64,000 nt of DNA from Achromobacter seleniivolatilans (GCF_030864005.1 NZ_CP132976.1:3844001-3908000); one strand, 5' to 3'; counted from the stretch's first letter, positions 40,532-50,341 are shown. Notes: a model not told the origin generated them from the sequence alone. A program made the numbers and translations.

Positions 40532-40559
40532 AAATGGCCACCCACAGGGGCGGCCATTT
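40532..40559. terminator. Terminator hairpin between the AEC gene and fumC
   Basis: AAATGGCC (40532-40539) pairs with GGCCATTT (40552-40559) around a 12-base loop. On the minus strand it is followed by a U-rich tract (TTTTTCTTT), so it terminates fumC well; on the plus strand it is a weaker stop for the AEC gene. Confidence 0.8.
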
Positions 40560-40577
40560 CACCGTCAGCGCCGTAAA

Positions 40578-41975
40578 TTACGACGGCTTATGGGCGTTGG
40601 TCATTGATCCCGGCACGACCCACTCGGCGAATTGCGCGTCGGTCACATAACCCAGCGCCAGCGCCGATTCCTTCAGCGACAACCCTTCCTTGTGCGCCTT
40701 CTTGGCAATCTGCGCGGCCTTGTCGTAGCCGATATGCGGATTCAACGCTGTCACCAGCATCAGCGAACGGTCCACCAGTTCAGCGATGCGCTCGTGATTC
40801 GGTTCGATGCCCGCGGCGCAATGCTCGTTGAAGCTGGCCATGCCATCCGTCAGCAAACGCACCGATTGCAGGAAGTTGTGGATCACCAGCGGCTTGAACA
40901 CGTTCAATTCAAAGTTGCCGCTGGCGCCGCCGATATTGATTGCCACGTCATTGCCCAGCACTTGCGCGGCCAGCATCGTGATGGCTTCGCACTGGGTCGG
41001 ATTCACCTTGCCCGGCATGATCGAGCTGCCCGGTTCGTTCTCGGGAATGCTGATTTCGCCCAGACCCGAACGCGGACCGCTGGACAGCCAGCGCACGTCG
41101 TTGGCGATCTTCATCAGGCCGGCTGCCAGAGACTTCAGTGCGCCGTGCGCAAACAGCAGCGCTTCGTGCGAGGCCAGGGCCTGGAATTTGTTCGGCGCCG
41201 ACACGAAGGCCGTGCCGGTGGCGTGCGCCAGATCAGCCGATACCTTGACGCTGAATTGCGGGTGCGCGTTTAGACCCGTGCCCACCGCCGTACCGCCAAT
41301 GGCCAGTTGATGCAGGCCGGGCAAGGTCGCGCGGATTTGCTGCTCCGCCAGATCCAGCTGGGCGACATAACCGGACAGTTCCTGGCCCAGGGTCAGCGGC
41401 GTCGCGTCTTGCAAGTGCGTGCGGCCGATCTTCACGATGTCGTAGAACTCGGCGCTCTTGGCTGCAAAGGTTGCGCGCAGCGCCTTGAGCGACGGCAGCA
41501 GGTGGTGCTCGACCTCGACCGCGGCAGCCACGTGCATGGCAGTCGGGAAGGTGTCATTGGACGACTGGCCGCGGTTGACGTGGTCATTCGGGTGCACCTT
41601 GCGCTCTTCGCCGCGCACACCGCCCAAAATCTCCGAAGCGCGATTGGCCAGCACCTCGTTCATGTTCATATTGCTTTGCGTGCCCGAACCCGTCTGCCAC
41701 ACGGACAGCGGGAACTCATTGGGCCATTTGCCGTCGATGACTTCGTCGGCCGCGCGGATGATGCCGTCGGCGATTTTGGGATCAAGTTCGCCCAGATCGG
41801 CATTGACCTTGGCCGCTGCGCGCTTCAGACGCGCCATGGCGTTGACCAGGGGTACAGGCATCTTCTCGGTGGAAATCGCGAAAAAATGCAGCGAACGTTG
41901 CGTTTGGGCGCCCCAGAGGTGATCCTCGGGGACTTCGATCGGCCCAAACGTGTCTTTTTCGATGCGGGTCTTCAT
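40578..41975 (-). CDS. fumC: Class II fumarate hydratase
   Basis: The 465-residue enzyme interconverts fumarate and malate in the TCA cycle without an iron-sulfur cluster. The family signature [15 protein letters not shown] with the catalytic Ser loop, the substrate-binding [13 protein letters not shown], and the [16 protein letters not shown] block with the active-site His are all intact. Length is normal. It is oxygen-stable and often induced by oxidative stress or iron limitation in other proteobacteria; no such control element is visible here. Confidence 0.96.
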   Translation of the reverse strand: MKTRIEKDTFGPIEVPEDHLWGAQTQRSLHFFAISTEKMPVPLVNAMARLKRAAAKVNADLGELDPKIADGIIRAADEVIDGKWPNEFPLSVWQTGSGTQSNMNMNEVLANRASEILGGVRGEERKVHPNDHVNRGQSSNDTFPTAMHVAAAVEVEHHLLPSLKALRATFAAKSAEFYDIVKIGRTHLQDATPLTLGQELSGYVAQLDLAEQQIRATLPGLHQLAIGGTAVGTGLNAHPQFSVKVSADLAHATGTAFVSAPNKFQALASHEALLFAHGALKSLAAGLMKIANDVRWLSSGPRSGLGEISIPENEPGSSIMPGKVNPTQCEAITMLAAQVLGNDVAINIGGASGNFELNVFKPLVIHNFLQSVRLLTDGMASFNEHCAAGIEPNHERIAELVDRSLMLVTALNPHIGYDKAAQIAKKAHKEGLSLKESALALGYVTDAQFAEWVVPGSMTNAHKPS

Positions 41976-42063
41976 GGCGCGTACAACTCCGTGGCGGCGT
42001 CAGTCGCGGCCGGCGGCGTCCGCCGTCACGACATATTGAGAATAGCAATCACTTATAAGGTTA

Positions 42064-42104
42064 GCAGAAACCCGCATTCCTATAATTGCAGAAATCCGTA
42101 TTCC
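42064..42104. repeat. Imperfect 17-base direct repeat in the fumC/tsaE gap
   Basis: GCAGAAACCCGCATTCC (42064-42080) recurs as GCAGAAATCCGTATTCC (42088-42104) with two mismatches and a 24-base period. A TATAAT hexamer lies between the copies (42081-42086). The repeats may be paired binding sites for a regulator of tsaE or fumC; 24 bases is a little over two helical turns. Confidence 0.6.
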
Positions 42105-42135
42105 CTCCACCGTTTTTTACCACTCGCCCAGCGCC

Positions 42136-42678
42136 ATGTCCGCCCCTCTTTGCAGCCTGACCTTGCACCTGCCCGACGAAGCCGCCACGGAAAGCTTGGC
42201 GCGGCAGCTTGCCCCGCTGGTTTCCACGGGCCAAACCGGCCCGACAGGCGCTTGTATCCACCTTCAAGGGGACCTCGGCGCAGGAAAGACGGCCTTCACC
42301 AGGGCATTGTTGCGGGAATGCGGCATCACAGGCCGAATCAAAAGCCCTAGCTACGCACTGCTTGAATCCTATAAAGTTTCTAACTTATACTTCTATCATC
42401 TTGATTTTTATAGATTTAGTGACGCGCGCGAATGGTTGGACGCAGGATTTCGAGATTTACTGCGCGAAGATGCGGTCGTATTGATCGAATGGCCGGAGCG
42501 AGCCGAGGGCCTTTTGCCCCCTCCCGACCTGCTGGTTTCCCTGGCCTATGAAGGCGAGGGACGCAACGCCACCCTGACCGCGCATACCGCTCGAGGACAA
42601 ACATGGTTGAACGCGATTGTCCCCCCCCCGCCCAAGACGGCGCCCTTCCCTCGGCAGGCGCCACCCGGCGCCGCCTGA
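42136..42678 (+). CDS. tsaE: tRNA threonylcarbamoyladenosine biosynthesis ATPase TsaE
   Basis: The 180-residue protein has the TsaE Walker A loop GDLGAGKTAFTRAL near residue 50, the switch LESYKVSNLYFYHLDFYRF, and Walker B-like VVLIEWPER. It drives the TsaBDE complex that makes t6A in tRNA. The central stretch 42366-42422 has very unusual codon use (AGA, TTA, TCT, AGT) and is about 20% GC over 50 bases, although its protein sequence is the conserved family motif. Its end overlaps amiC by 76 bases in another frame. Confidence 0.92.
   Translation: MSAPLCSLTLHLPDEAATESLARQLAPLVSTGQTGPTGACIHLQGDLGAGKTAFTRALLRECGITGRIKSPSYALLESYKVSNLYFYHLDFYRFSDAREWLDAGFRDLLREDAVVLIEWPERAEGLLPPPDLLVSLAYEGEGRNATLTAHTARGQTWLNAIVPPPPKTAPFPRQAPPGAA
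42366..42422 (+). other. Strongly AT-rich, rare-codon island inside tsaE
   Basis: I counted 10 G or C in the 50 bases 42371-42420 (20%), in a gene and genome that are otherwise strongly GC-rich. The encoded residues are conserved in the family, so the drift is at the codon level. The segment could hold an internal promoter for amiC, a translational pause, or an RNA structure element. Confidence 0.75.
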
Positions 42679-43985
42679 TCAGCGTTGCTGCCACCCTGCT
42701 CGTCCTGCCGGTACTGCCGCGCCTGGCGCAGGCGGCAACGATTCTGGCCGTTCGTACCTGGCCGGCCGACGAATACACCCGGGTCACGCTTGAGCTCGAT
42801 AGCGAGCTGAAGGCTGAACAGTTCACGCTTGAAAACCCCCACCGGCTGGTGGTGGATATCGAAGGGCTGACGATCAGCGCGGCCTTGAACGATCTGGTGT
42901 CCAAGGTCCGCCCGGACGATCCCTACATCCAAAGCCTGCGCGTGGCGCAAAACCGCCCGAATGTGGTGCGGCTGGTGTTCGACCTGAAGCAGCCCGTGGC
43001 GCCCCAGGTGTTCACGCTCAAGCCCGTGGCCGACTATCAGTACCGGCTGGTGCTGGACTTGTATCCCAAGATCGCCCAGGACCCGCTGATTGCCATCCTG
43101 AACAAAAGCGGTCCCGACGCGGATGATCCGCTGGCGCGCATTCTGGAAGACATCCAGCGCAACCCGGCAACCCGCGCCGACCCTCCGGAGCCCCCGCGGG
43201 TACGCGGCCAGCAACCCGCGCCCCCGCTGCCCACCGCGCCCAAACAACCGCCAGCCACGGCTGGCCGCGGCAAACAGCGCATGCTGACCATCGCGCTTGA
43301 CCCCGGCCACGGCGGTGAAGATCCGGGCGCCATCGGCAGCAGCGGCTTGCGTGAAAAAGACGTGGTGCTGCGCATTGCCCGGCGTCTTAAGGCGCTGATC
43401 GATAGCCAGCCGTTCATGCGCGCCTACCTGACCCGCGACGACGACTACTTCGTGCCGCTACATGTGCGCGTGCAGAAAGCCCGCCGCGTGCATGCGGACC
43501 TGTTTATTTCCATTCACGCCGACGCCTGGGTCAAACCTTCGGCCAACGGCTCATCGGTGTTCGCGCTGTCTCAACGCGGCGCCACCAGCGCCCAGGCGCG
43601 CTGGATGGCCGATAAGGAAAACGCGGCCGACTTGATCGGCGGCGTCAACCTGGGCAGCCACGACCGCCAGGTGGCCAAGGTGCTGTTGGACCTGTCCACT
43701 ACCGCGCAGATCAATGATTCTCTGAAGGTGGGCAACGCCTTCCTGGACGAAATCAGAAAGATCAACCGGCTGCATAAAAACAGTGTCGAACAAGCCGGCT
43801 TTGCCGTGCTGAAAGCGCCGGACATCCCGTCGGTGCTGGTCGAAACCGCCTTCATCAGCAACCCCCAGGAAGAGGCGCTGTTGAAAAGCCAGGCTCACCA
43901 GGACAAGCTGGCCCAGGCCATGATGACCGGCATCCAGCGTTATTTCACCGCCAACCCGCCGCTCGCCCGCCTCGACGTCAGCTGA
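42603..43985 (+). CDS. amiC: N-acetylmuramoyl-L-alanine amidase, AmiC type
   Basis: The 460-residue cell-division amidase has a twin-arginine-like signal (ATRRRLISVAATLLVLP), an N-terminal AMIN domain that targets the septum (residues about 45-140), and a Pro-rich linker. The C-terminal Amidase_3 zinc domain has LDPGHGGEDPGA, ISIHADAW and VLVETAFISNPQEE, giving the His/Glu zinc ligands and catalytic Glu. It cleaves peptide stems from glycan during daughter-cell separation. It overlaps tsaE by 76 bases, and the tsaE-amiC-mutL-miaA order is the usual proteobacterial one, with dedA inserted in between here. Confidence 0.92.
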   Translation: MVERDCPPPAQDGALPSAGATRRRLISVAATLLVLPVLPRLAQAATILAVRTWPADEYTRVTLELDSELKAEQFTLENPHRLVVDIEGLTISAALNDLVSKVRPDDPYIQSLRVAQNRPNVVRLVFDLKQPVAPQVFTLKPVADYQYRLVLDLYPKIAQDPLIAILNKSGPDADDPLARILEDIQRNPATRADPPEPPRVRGQQPAPPLPTAPKQPPATAGRGKQRMLTIALDPGHGGEDPGAIGSSGLREKDVVLRIARRLKALIDSQPFMRAYLTRDDDYFVPLHVRVQKARRVHADLFISIHADAWVKPSANGSSVFALSQRGATSAQARWMADKENAADLIGGVNLGSHDRQVAKVLLDLSTTAQINDSLKVGNAFLDEIRKINRLHKNSVEQAGFAVLKAPDIPSVLVETAFISNPQEEALLKSQAHQDKLAQAMMTGIQRYFTANPPLARLDVS

Positions 43986-43991
43986 TTGGTA

Positions 43992-44039
43992 AAACGAATG
44001 AGCGCTACACCCGCAGAACGGATGTAGCGCTCATCGTTT
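43992..44039. terminator. Long bidirectional terminator hairpin between amiC and dedA
   Basis: The arm 43992-44009 pairs with 44023-44039 over 17 base pairs with one bulged A (AAACG, then ATGAGCGCTACA). Short T runs follow on both strands. It lies between convergent genes and should end both transcripts. Confidence 0.8.
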
Positions 44040-44089
44040 ACACGCGTGGGAAGGGCGGGTTCCTTTAGGAACCCTCGCGCCTCACCTGT

Positions 44090-44725
44090 CTACGCACGCC
44101 GCGATTTGATCAGCTTGAACACTGCTGCCCCCACCACGGGGACGACGGCTGCGGCCAGGCCCAGCAGCACGATGGTGTTCAGGTGTTCGCGCACCAGCGG
44201 AATATTGCCAAAGAAATAACCGGCGCCCACCAGGCTGATCACCCAGAACAGCGCGCCCAGGATGTTGAACATCTGGAATCGCGCCACCGACATATCGGCA
44301 ACGCCCGCGACAAACGGCGCAAACGTGCGGACAACAGGAATAAAACGCGACATGACGATCGTCTTGCCGCCATGCTTTTCATAGAAAGCATGGGTACGCA
44401 TCAGCGCGCCTCTGTCCAGAAAGCGCAGATTCATCGAGAACACACGTGGCCCGATATAGCGGCCTATCATGTAGTTCAGCGAGTTCCCCGTGATGGCAGC
44501 AACAATCAGCAGCACGGCCATCAGAATAGGATCGATATGGCCCGTGGCACCGAACGCGCCGGCGATGAACAGCAGCGAATCCCCCGGCAGAAAGGGCAGC
44601 ACCACCAGGCCGGTTTCTGCGAACACGATCAGAAACAGCACCAGGTACACCCACACGCCATACTGCTCGACCCAGACGCCCAGCGTCTTGTCGATGTGCA
44701 GCACCATATCGAAAAATTCAAGCAT
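44090..44725 (-). CDS. DedA family inner-membrane protein (SNARE-associated/VTT domain)
   Basis: The 211-residue protein has the DedA signature ETGLVVLPFLPGDSLLFIAG near residue 45 and the later FIPVVRTFAPFVAG block with the essential Arg residues. It ends in a short basic tail (KSRRA). DedA proteins are needed for membrane homeostasis and are thought to flip or recycle lipid carriers. I used the ATG at 44725 (MLEFFDMVLHIDKTLG), the usual family N-terminus; an upstream ATG would add 17 residues. It is inserted, in reverse orientation, between amiC and mutL. Confidence 0.9.
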   Translation of the reverse strand: MLEFFDMVLHIDKTLGVWVEQYGVWVYLVLFLIVFAETGLVVLPFLPGDSLLFIAGAFGATGHIDPILMAVLLIVAAITGNSLNYMIGRYIGPRVFSMNLRFLDRGALMRTHAFYEKHGGKTIVMSRFIPVVRTFAPFVAGVADMSVARFQMFNILGALFWVISLVGAGYFFGNIPLVREHLNTIVLLGLAAAVVPVVGAAVFKLIKSRRA

Positions 44726-44826
44726 TGAAGCAATCCTGGTTCTGAAGGGTACGAATCGCCCCAGACTATAGCCCACCGGGTCATGACGCTAAAATCATCC
44801 ACACAGCTACATCAGACTCGAGCCTA

Positions 44827-46806
44827 ATGACCGAACGCCGTTCCATTCTTGCGCTTCCAGACCTGCTCATCAGCCAGATCGCCGCTGGCGAAGTGATCGA
44901 GCGGCCCGCCTCCGTGCTCAAGGAAATCCTTGAAAACGCGATCGACGCGGGCGGCCGTGCCATCGAGGTACGGCTGGAAGGCGGCGGTATCCGGCGCATT
45001 GCCGTCACCGACGACGGCGGCGGCATTCCGCCTGAGGAACTGCCACTGGCGCTGGCCCGCCACGCCACCAGCAAGATCCGGTCATTGAATGAGCTGGAGT
45101 CGGTAGCGTCCATGGGATTTCGTGGCGAAGCGCTGGCGTCGATTTCGTCCGTGGCCCAGGTCACGATCATTTCCCGCACCCGGGACGGTGAGCACGCCTG
45201 GCAGATCGACGCGGGCAGCATGCAGGTCAGCCCCGCATCCGGCCCCCCCGGCACCACCGTGGACGTGCGCCAACTGTTCGACGCCGTGCCCGCCCGCCGC
45301 AAGTTCCTGCGTTCCGAAGCCACGGAATTCGGTCACTGCGTCGACGCCATGGAACGCATTGCCCTGGCGCATCCGCAAATCGCCTTCCGCCTGTTCCATC
45401 ATGACCGGGCGCAACGCCAATGGCTGCCCGCCGAACCGCCCCAACGCATCCGCGATGTGCTGGGCGCGGAATTCGCCGAACACGGCCTGCTGCTTTCGCA
45501 TTCGGTGGGCGCCGTCAGTCTGGCCGGCATGATTACCCGCCCGACCGCCGCGCGCGCACGGGCCGACCGCCAGTACCTGTACGTCAATGGCCGCTACGTG
45601 CGCGACCGCACGGTCAGCCATGCGCTGCGCGCCGCCTACGCCGATGTGCTGCATGGTGACCGCCAGCCCGCCTATGTGCTGTTCCTGGATATTGACCCGG
45701 CTGCCGTGGACGTGAACGTGCATCCGGCCAAACATGAAGTCCGGTTCCGCGACAGCGGCGCCGTGCACCGCTTTGTGTCGCACGCCGTCGGCCAGACGCT
45801 GGCACAGACAGGCGGTTCGTCCGCAGTCACGCCCGCGGGCCAAGACGATGCCGAAGACGGCGGATTTGAAACGGTGGCGCGCGCCACCGCCTCGGATGCC
45901 GCCGCAGGGCAAGAGTCTGGCACGGCCCAGACGGACGCTTCGCAACACGCGCCCGCCTACCCCACGCAGAGCGTGGGCGCAGCTCCGTCAGCCGCTGCTC
46001 CACGCCCAGGTTATACCGGTAGCGCGGCGCCTTACGGCCTGCGTCCGTCGCCGGCCCCGCAGCGCACGCATACCCAGGTGCCGTTCCGCTTGCACGCCGA
46101 GCCCGCCGGCATCCCCGCCGCGGACTGGCAATCGCTTTATCGCCCGTTAAGCGACGATGCGGCGGCCAAGACCACGCCGCTGCGCGAACCCTCGCCGGCC
46201 GCCAGCCTGCCCGCCGATGAAGAACACCCCTTGGGCATGGCGCTGGCGCAACTGCACGGCATCTACATCCTGGCGCAAAACCGCCGCGGCATGGTGCTGG
46301 TAGACATGCACGCGGCTCATGAACGCGTTGTCTACGAACAGTTGAAGCAGGCGCTGGACGCCCGCAGCCTGCCGCGCCAGGACCTGCTGGTGCCTGTGGT
46401 GTTCCACGCGCAGGAAAAGGACGTGGCCATCGTTGAAGAATTCGAAGAGCAACTCAGCGACCTGGGTTTTGAGATGCGCCCGTCCGGGCCCACCTCGGTA
46501 GCCGTGCGTTCCGTGCCCGCCATCCTGGCGCGTGGCGACATCGAAACCCTGGCCCGCGCCGTATTGCGCGACCTTGGCGCCGTGGGTGTGTCGCGCCTGT
46601 TGACCGAACAACGCAACGAACTGCTGTCCACCATGGCCTGCCATGGTTCCGTACGCGCCAACCGCAAGCTCACTCTCGAAGAGATGAATGGCTTGCTGCG
46701 CCAAATGGAGGCCACCGAGCGCGCCGATCAATGCAACCACGGCCGCCCGACCTGGGTGCAGTGGTCCGTGTCGGATATCGACAAGCTCTTTCTACGCGGG
46801 CAATAA
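44827..46806 (+). CDS. mutL: DNA mismatch repair protein MutL
   Basis: The 659-residue GHKL ATPase has the motifs [40 protein letters not shown] and [14 protein letters not shown] in the first 110 residues. The conserved C-terminal dimerisation domain includes [25 protein letters not shown] and [10 protein letters not shown] variable Pro/Ala/Ser-rich linker joins them (about residues 340-450). MutL couples MutS mismatch recognition to strand excision. The endonuclease DQHA-E motif of MutH-less bacteria is replaced by DMHAAHER; I could not settle from sequence whether it keeps nuclease activity. Confidence 0.95.
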   Translation: MTERRSILALPDLLISQIAAGEVIERPASVLKEILENAIDAGGRAIEVRLEGGGIRRIAVTDDGGGIPPEELPLALARHATSKIRSLNELESVASMGFRGEALASISSVAQVTIISRTRDGEHAWQIDAGSMQVSPASGPPGTTVDVRQLFDAVPARRKFLRSEATEFGHCVDAMERIALAHPQIAFRLFHHDRAQRQWLPAEPPQRIRDVLGAEFAEHGLLLSHSVGAVSLAGMITRPTAARARADRQYLYVNGRYVRDRTVSHALRAAYADVLHGDRQPAYVLFLDIDPAAVDVNVHPAKHEVRFRDSGAVHRFVSHAVGQTLAQTGGSSAVTPAGQDDAEDGGFETVARATASDAAAGQESGTAQTDASQHAPAYPTQSVGAAPSAAAPRPGYTGSAAPYGLRPSPAPQRTHTQVPFRLHAEPAGIPAADWQSLYRPLSDDAAAKTTPLREPSPAASLPADEEHPLGMALAQLHGIYILAQNRRGMVLVDMHAAHERVVYEQLKQALDARSLPRQDLLVPVVFHAQEKDVAIVEEFEEQLSDLGFEMRPSGPTSVAVRSVPAILARGDIETLARAVLRDLGAVGVSRLLTEQRNELLSTMACHGSVRANRKLTLEEMNGLLRQMEATERADQCNHGRPTWVQWSVSDIDKLFLRGQ

Positions 46807-46808
46807 GT

Positions 46809-47774
46809 TTGTCGTCTTCCCTGCCCCCTGTTTCGCCGCCGGTCATCTGTCTGGCCGGCCCCACCGCCGCTGGCAAAAGCGCATCCACACTGGCGCTGGC
46901 CGAGCGCTGGCCGATGGAAATCATCAACGTCGATTCCGCCACGATTTATCGCGGCATGGACATCGGCACCGCCAAGCCTTCGCTAAAAGAGCAGGCGCAA
47001 GTGCCCCAGCATCTGCTGGATATTCGTGATCCCGCGCAGTCGTATTCGGCGGCAGAATTTCGCGCCGATACGCTCCGTCTGATCGACGACATCCGCTCGC
47101 GCGGGCGCATTCCCCTGCTGGCAGGCGGCACCATGATGTACTACAAGGCGCTGCGTGATGGCCTGGACGACCTGCCCCAGGCCGATCCGGCCTTGCGAGC
47201 CGAGTTGGAAGCGCGTGCCGCCATCCAAGGCTGGCCAGCGCTGCATGCCGAGCTGGCGCTGCTGGACCCGGCGACCGCCGCCAGGCTGGCGCCCAACGAC
47301 AGCCAGCGCATCCAGCGCGCGCTTGAAATATGCCAGTTGACGGGTCAGCCCATGTCGGCGCTTTTGCAACGTGACCAGCGCAAGCCCGACGACAACGACA
47401 ATCAGTACCTGACCATCAGCCTGGAACCCTCTGACCGCGCAGCGCTGCATGCGCGCATCGAACAACGCTTTGATGCCATGCTAGCCCGCGGCCTGATAGA
47501 CGAGGTGCGTGGCCTGCGCGCACGGCCTGATCTGCACCCAGGGCTGCCATCCGTTCGTTGCGTGGGGTATCGCCAGATGTGGGCGCACCTGGATGGCGAG
47601 GTCGATCTGGATACCGCCCGCGAACAGGGTATCGCCGCGACGCGCCAACTCGCCAAGCGCCAGATCACTTGGCTACGCGCCCAGCCAGACCGGGTCATTG
47701 TGGACTGCCTGGCCGCCGATGCCGTGGCGCAAACCATAGATGCCGTCGCGGTGGCGTTAGCGGGCCGGTCTTAG
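46809..47774 (+). CDS. miaA: tRNA dimethylallyltransferase MiaA
   Basis: The 321-residue enzyme adds a dimethylallyl group to A37 of tRNAs reading UNN codons. It has the P-loop [34 protein letters not shown] and the tRNA-binding [10 protein letters not shown]. The frame is open upstream and an ATG at 46731 would overlap mutL by 76 bases. The TTG at 46809 lies 2 bases after the mutL stop and gives the normal family length, so I prefer it with moderate confidence. It is co-transcribed with mutL. Confidence 0.9.
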   Translation: MSSSLPPVSPPVICLAGPTAAGKSASTLALAERWPMEIINVDSATIYRGMDIGTAKPSLKEQAQVPQHLLDIRDPAQSYSAAEFRADTLRLIDDIRSRGRIPLLAGGTMMYYKALRDGLDDLPQADPALRAELEARAAIQGWPALHAELALLDPATAARLAPNDSQRIQRALEICQLTGQPMSALLQRDQRKPDDNDNQYLTISLEPSDRAALHARIEQRFDAMLARGLIDEVRGLRARPDLHPGLPSVRCVGYRQMWAHLDGEVDLDTAREQGIAATRQLAKRQITWLRAQPDRVIVDCLAADAVAQTIDAVAVALAGRS

Positions 47775-47800
47775 CGCGGCCCGCGCCGCAGCATGCCGTT

Positions 47801-48664
47801 TCAGGAAAACGGGCGGTTGAAAATCGGGCTTGCCTCGTTGCCAAGCACGAGATTCACGCCCAGCACCCGCTCTTTGGCCGAGTATTCCTTCATGACGCTG
47901 CTTAACGCATCATCCAGGCCGCCATTCCAGGCCAAATACCCAATCAAATAAGACGCCGCCAATTCACGCCATGAACTGAACTGCTGCTGGATGAGCATGC
48001 CGGTCGTGGCCAGATAACCCTGGGCCTCGTTCTCGGTCAGATGGCCGCAGGAAAACGAGGCGCGCGCCAGCCAGGATGCCCGGATAAGGTCAAAGGCCGT
48101 AACGACTTCATTGCCTTGCGGCAGCGCCGCTGATTGATGGCTGGCCAGATAGTCGCGAAAGCGTTGCAACGTTTCATTGTCATGCACATCGCCAAGCGTC
48201 AGGTGCGCGCCCTCGGTTGCGGACGTCAGCAGGTGGTCGATTTGCAGCATGGCCGTGGCGCCGCTGGTGATATCCCACGAAGACTCCATGCTGTAACCCA
48301 GGATTTTCTTGGCTTCCTTATCGTCAAAGTTCAGGATTTCGAGCGAATTGACGTAGCAGTCTCCAGTCGCGCCCGTGGTTTCCGTCACCATGTAGAGCGA
48401 TTCAGCCGCGGCCGAGAAGCGCTCTGACGCTGCGCGAAGCGCGAATTTCGGAGCAGGATTTTTCAACTTGCTCAGATCGAATTCAGGGATGGTGCGCTTG
48501 AGTTTCCACTTCAGGAAGATCTTGCCCATTTCCCACAACGCGCCCACCGACAGCACAACAAGAAAAATATAGAAGGCGATCTTGTCGTCGACCAGTCCGA
48601 ACTGAAAATGAGCGATCAGAAAAACGACGAGAGCAAGGGTCAGCCGTACAGATTTAGGATTCAT
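47801..48664 (-). CDS. DUF1266 domain protein with two N-terminal membrane spans
   Basis: The 287-residue protein has two predicted membrane segments at about residues 7-24 and 29-50, then a soluble domain. That domain carries features of DUF1266: LGYSMESSWDITSGATAMLQIDHLL, then AFDLIRASWLARASFSCGHL and FSSWRELAASYLIGYLAWNGG. Its function is unknown; in other bacteria the domain occurs in YbeR/YbeU-like proteins and is sometimes linked to contact-dependent systems. The membrane anchor is unusual compared with the soluble versions I know. It is a single gene between miaA and purM. Confidence 0.7.
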   Translation of the reverse strand: MNPKSVRLTLALVVFLIAHFQFGLVDDKIAFYIFLVVLSVGALWEMGKIFLKWKLKRTIPEFDLSKLKNPAPKFALRAASERFSAAAESLYMVTETTGATGDCYVNSLEILNFDDKEAKKILGYSMESSWDITSGATAMLQIDHLLTSATEGAHLTLGDVHDNETLQRFRDYLASHQSAALPQGNEVVTAFDLIRASWLARASFSCGHLTENEAQGYLATTGMLIQQQFSSWRELAASYLIGYLAWNGGLDDALSSVMKEYSAKERVLGVNLVLGNEASPIFNRPFS

Positions 48665-48850
48665 TTGATGGATTGTGTAGCAGGCGCGACTCGCGGCTCG
48701 GACATCGAGCGGGGGTCGGCAATCAGGATGGCGGCGACCGTATTACGAACGCCGAGGGTGCCATTGATTTCACCAAAGCCACCCTGCCCTCACAATAGGA
48801 CGCATCCTAATTTTCCGCAGCGTCCACAAGACAGAAGCTCAATCGCAATG

Positions 48851-48881
48851 AAAAATGCCCGCCAATCAATGGCGGGCATTT
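48851..48881. terminator. Bidirectional intrinsic terminator downstream of purM
   Basis: A perfect 12-base stem, AAAATGCCCGCC (48851-48862) with GGCGGGCATTTT (48870-48881), encloses a 7-base loop. It has A/T runs that form a U tract on either strand. It lies 24 bases after the purM stop on the minus strand. Confidence 0.92.
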
Positions 48882-48904
48882 TGCTTCCAGCAAACCGGGT
48901 GGAT

Positions 48905-49954
48905 TTACACCACGAAGGTCTGCGCCATGCCTTCTGTCTGCTCGACGATTTCGCCGATCTTGTTGACGGTTTCGCCTTGCTCGCGCAGCGTCGCAGCGAT
49001 GGCATCGGCCTGCCCCGCGTCCACCACCAGCACCATGCCGATGCCGCAGTTGAAGACGCGGTGCATTTCAGTGTCTTCCACGCCGCCCTGCTCTTGCAGC
49101 CACTGGAACAGCTTGGGCATTTCCCAGCCGTCGCGGTTCAGCTTGGCCGACAGGCCGGCTTGCAGGATGCGCGGCACGTTGTCCAGCAGACCGCCGCCGG
49201 TGATGTGGGCCAGGCCCTTGATGCTGGTGCCATGCTTGGCCAGCGCGGCCAGCACTTGCTTCACGTAGATGCGGGTCGGCGCCATCACGACATCAACCAG
49301 CGGCTGGCCGTGGAAGTCGTCGGTGGGCTTGGCGCCCGCGCGTTCCAGAATCTTGCGCACGAGCGAGTAGCCGTTTGAATGCGCGCCGCTGGACGCCAGG
49401 CCCAACACCACGTCGCCCGGTTTGATCGACTTGCCATCGATGATCGCGGCCTTTTCCACCGCGCCCACTGCAAAGCCGGCCAGATCGTATTCGCCCTCCG
49501 GGTACATGCCGGGCATTTCGGCGGTTTCGCCGCCGATCAGCGCGCAGCCCGACAGTTCGCAGCCCTTGGCAATGCCGCCCACCACCGACGCCGCTGTATC
49601 CACCGACAACTTGCCGCAGGCAAAGTAGTCCAGGAAGAACAGGGGTTCGGCGCCCTGCACCAGGATGTCGTTCACGCTCATGGCGACCAGATCGATACCC
49701 ACGGTGTCGTGGCGGTTCCAATCAAAAGCCAGGCGCAGCTTGGTGCCCACGCCGTCGGTGCCCGACACCAGCACGGGTTCGTTGTACTTCTTCGGCACTT
49801 CGAACAAAGCGCCAAAACCGCCGATACCGGCCAGCACCCCGGGGCGCATGGTGCGCGCAGCGAGGGGTTTGATACGGTCGACCAGGGCGTCGCCTGCGTC
49901 GATGTCGACACCGGCATCGCGGTAGGTCAAGGGAGCTTTAGGTTGATTCGTCAT
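48905..49954 (-). CDS. purM: Phosphoribosylformylglycinamidine cyclo-ligase (AIR synthetase)
   Basis: The 349-residue ATP-grasp-like PurM-fold enzyme makes aminoimidazole ribotide in purine synthesis. It has the signature [15 protein letters not shown], the ATP site [23 protein letters not shown] (conserved GGETAEMPG core), and the C-terminal [15 protein letters not shown]. An upstream in-frame start at 50086 adds 44 unrelated residues; [21 protein letters not shown] is the usual N-terminus. It is divergent from hda. Confidence 0.95.
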   Translation of the reverse strand: MTNQPKAPLTYRDAGVDIDAGDALVDRIKPLAARTMRPGVLAGIGGFGALFEVPKKYNEPVLVSGTDGVGTKLRLAFDWNRHDTVGIDLVAMSVNDILVQGAEPLFFLDYFACGKLSVDTAASVVGGIAKGCELSGCALIGGETAEMPGMYPEGEYDLAGFAVGAVEKAAIIDGKSIKPGDVVLGLASSGAHSNGYSLVRKILERAGAKPTDDFHGQPLVDVVMAPTRIYVKQVLAALAKHGTSIKGLAHITGGGLLDNVPRILQAGLSAKLNRDGWEMPKLFQWLQEQGGVEDTEMHRVFNCGIGMVLVVDAGQADAIAATLREQGETVNKIGEIVEQTEGMAQTFVV

Positions 49955-50186
49955 GAGAAATGCCGTGGGGTATGTAACAATTGCTGGGAATTGGGGTGGA
50001 ATGCCCTGCATTTTACGTTGTTGCGGGCCTGAGCAGGGTTGGGCACGGCCCGGCGCTGCGAAAGCGGCTGGGACCAGCAGCGCCATCCGAGGGGTAAATA
50101 GGGCGCAAACCCAAGCCAGGCAAAGCGCTCGGACGCGACACTATCCCCCCAGGTGGTTTAAAGTGTTGGGTTGGCCGGTATTGATT

Positions 50187-50203
50187 TTGCCAGTTTCTGG
50201 CAA
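50187..50203 (+). other. Perfect short hairpin in the hda leader
   Basis: TTGCCAG-TTT-CTGGCAA forms a 7-base-pair stem with a 3-base loop. It precedes the terminator-like hairpin by about 70 bases. It could be part of a small RNA or a protein-binding dyad at the hda promoter. Confidence 0.45.
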
Positions 50204-50274
50204 CTAAAGCCGTAACCTGCCCTGTTTTTTGGCTTTTCCGGCACCTCTACACCCGTTTTGCGTGCCGCTGCGAG

Positions 50275-50307
50275 AACCCGCGCGGGCCTGTCCGCGCGAG
50301 GGTTTTT
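50275..50307 (+). terminator. Intrinsic terminator in the hda upstream region
   Basis: The arm AACCCGCGCGG (50275-50285) pairs with CCGCGCGAGGGTT (50292-50304), with a two-base bulge, and is followed by a run of T (GGTTTTTGG). It sits 34 bases before the hda ATG, an odd place for a plain terminator since no gene precedes it on this strand. Confidence 0.65.
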
Positions 50308-50341
50308 GGAAGTTCCGAACAAGCCTGATTGATAACCTCTC

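Larger units (their letters stand above)
49955..50341. other. 387-base purM/hda divergent region with structured leader
   Basis: No protein-coding gene is supported. The region contains a perfect small hairpin at 50187-50203 and an intrinsic terminator at 50275-50307, both before the hda start. This suggests either a premature-termination leader for hda or a short independent RNA ending at 50307. The left half holds the purM promoter. Confidence 0.6.

Noticed and set aside
48796..48809. TAGGA-CGCA-TCCTA dyad between the DUF1266 gene and purM as an operator or terminator
   Set aside because: Short 5-base arms and no link to a regulator; the strong terminator at 48851-48881 already explains termination.
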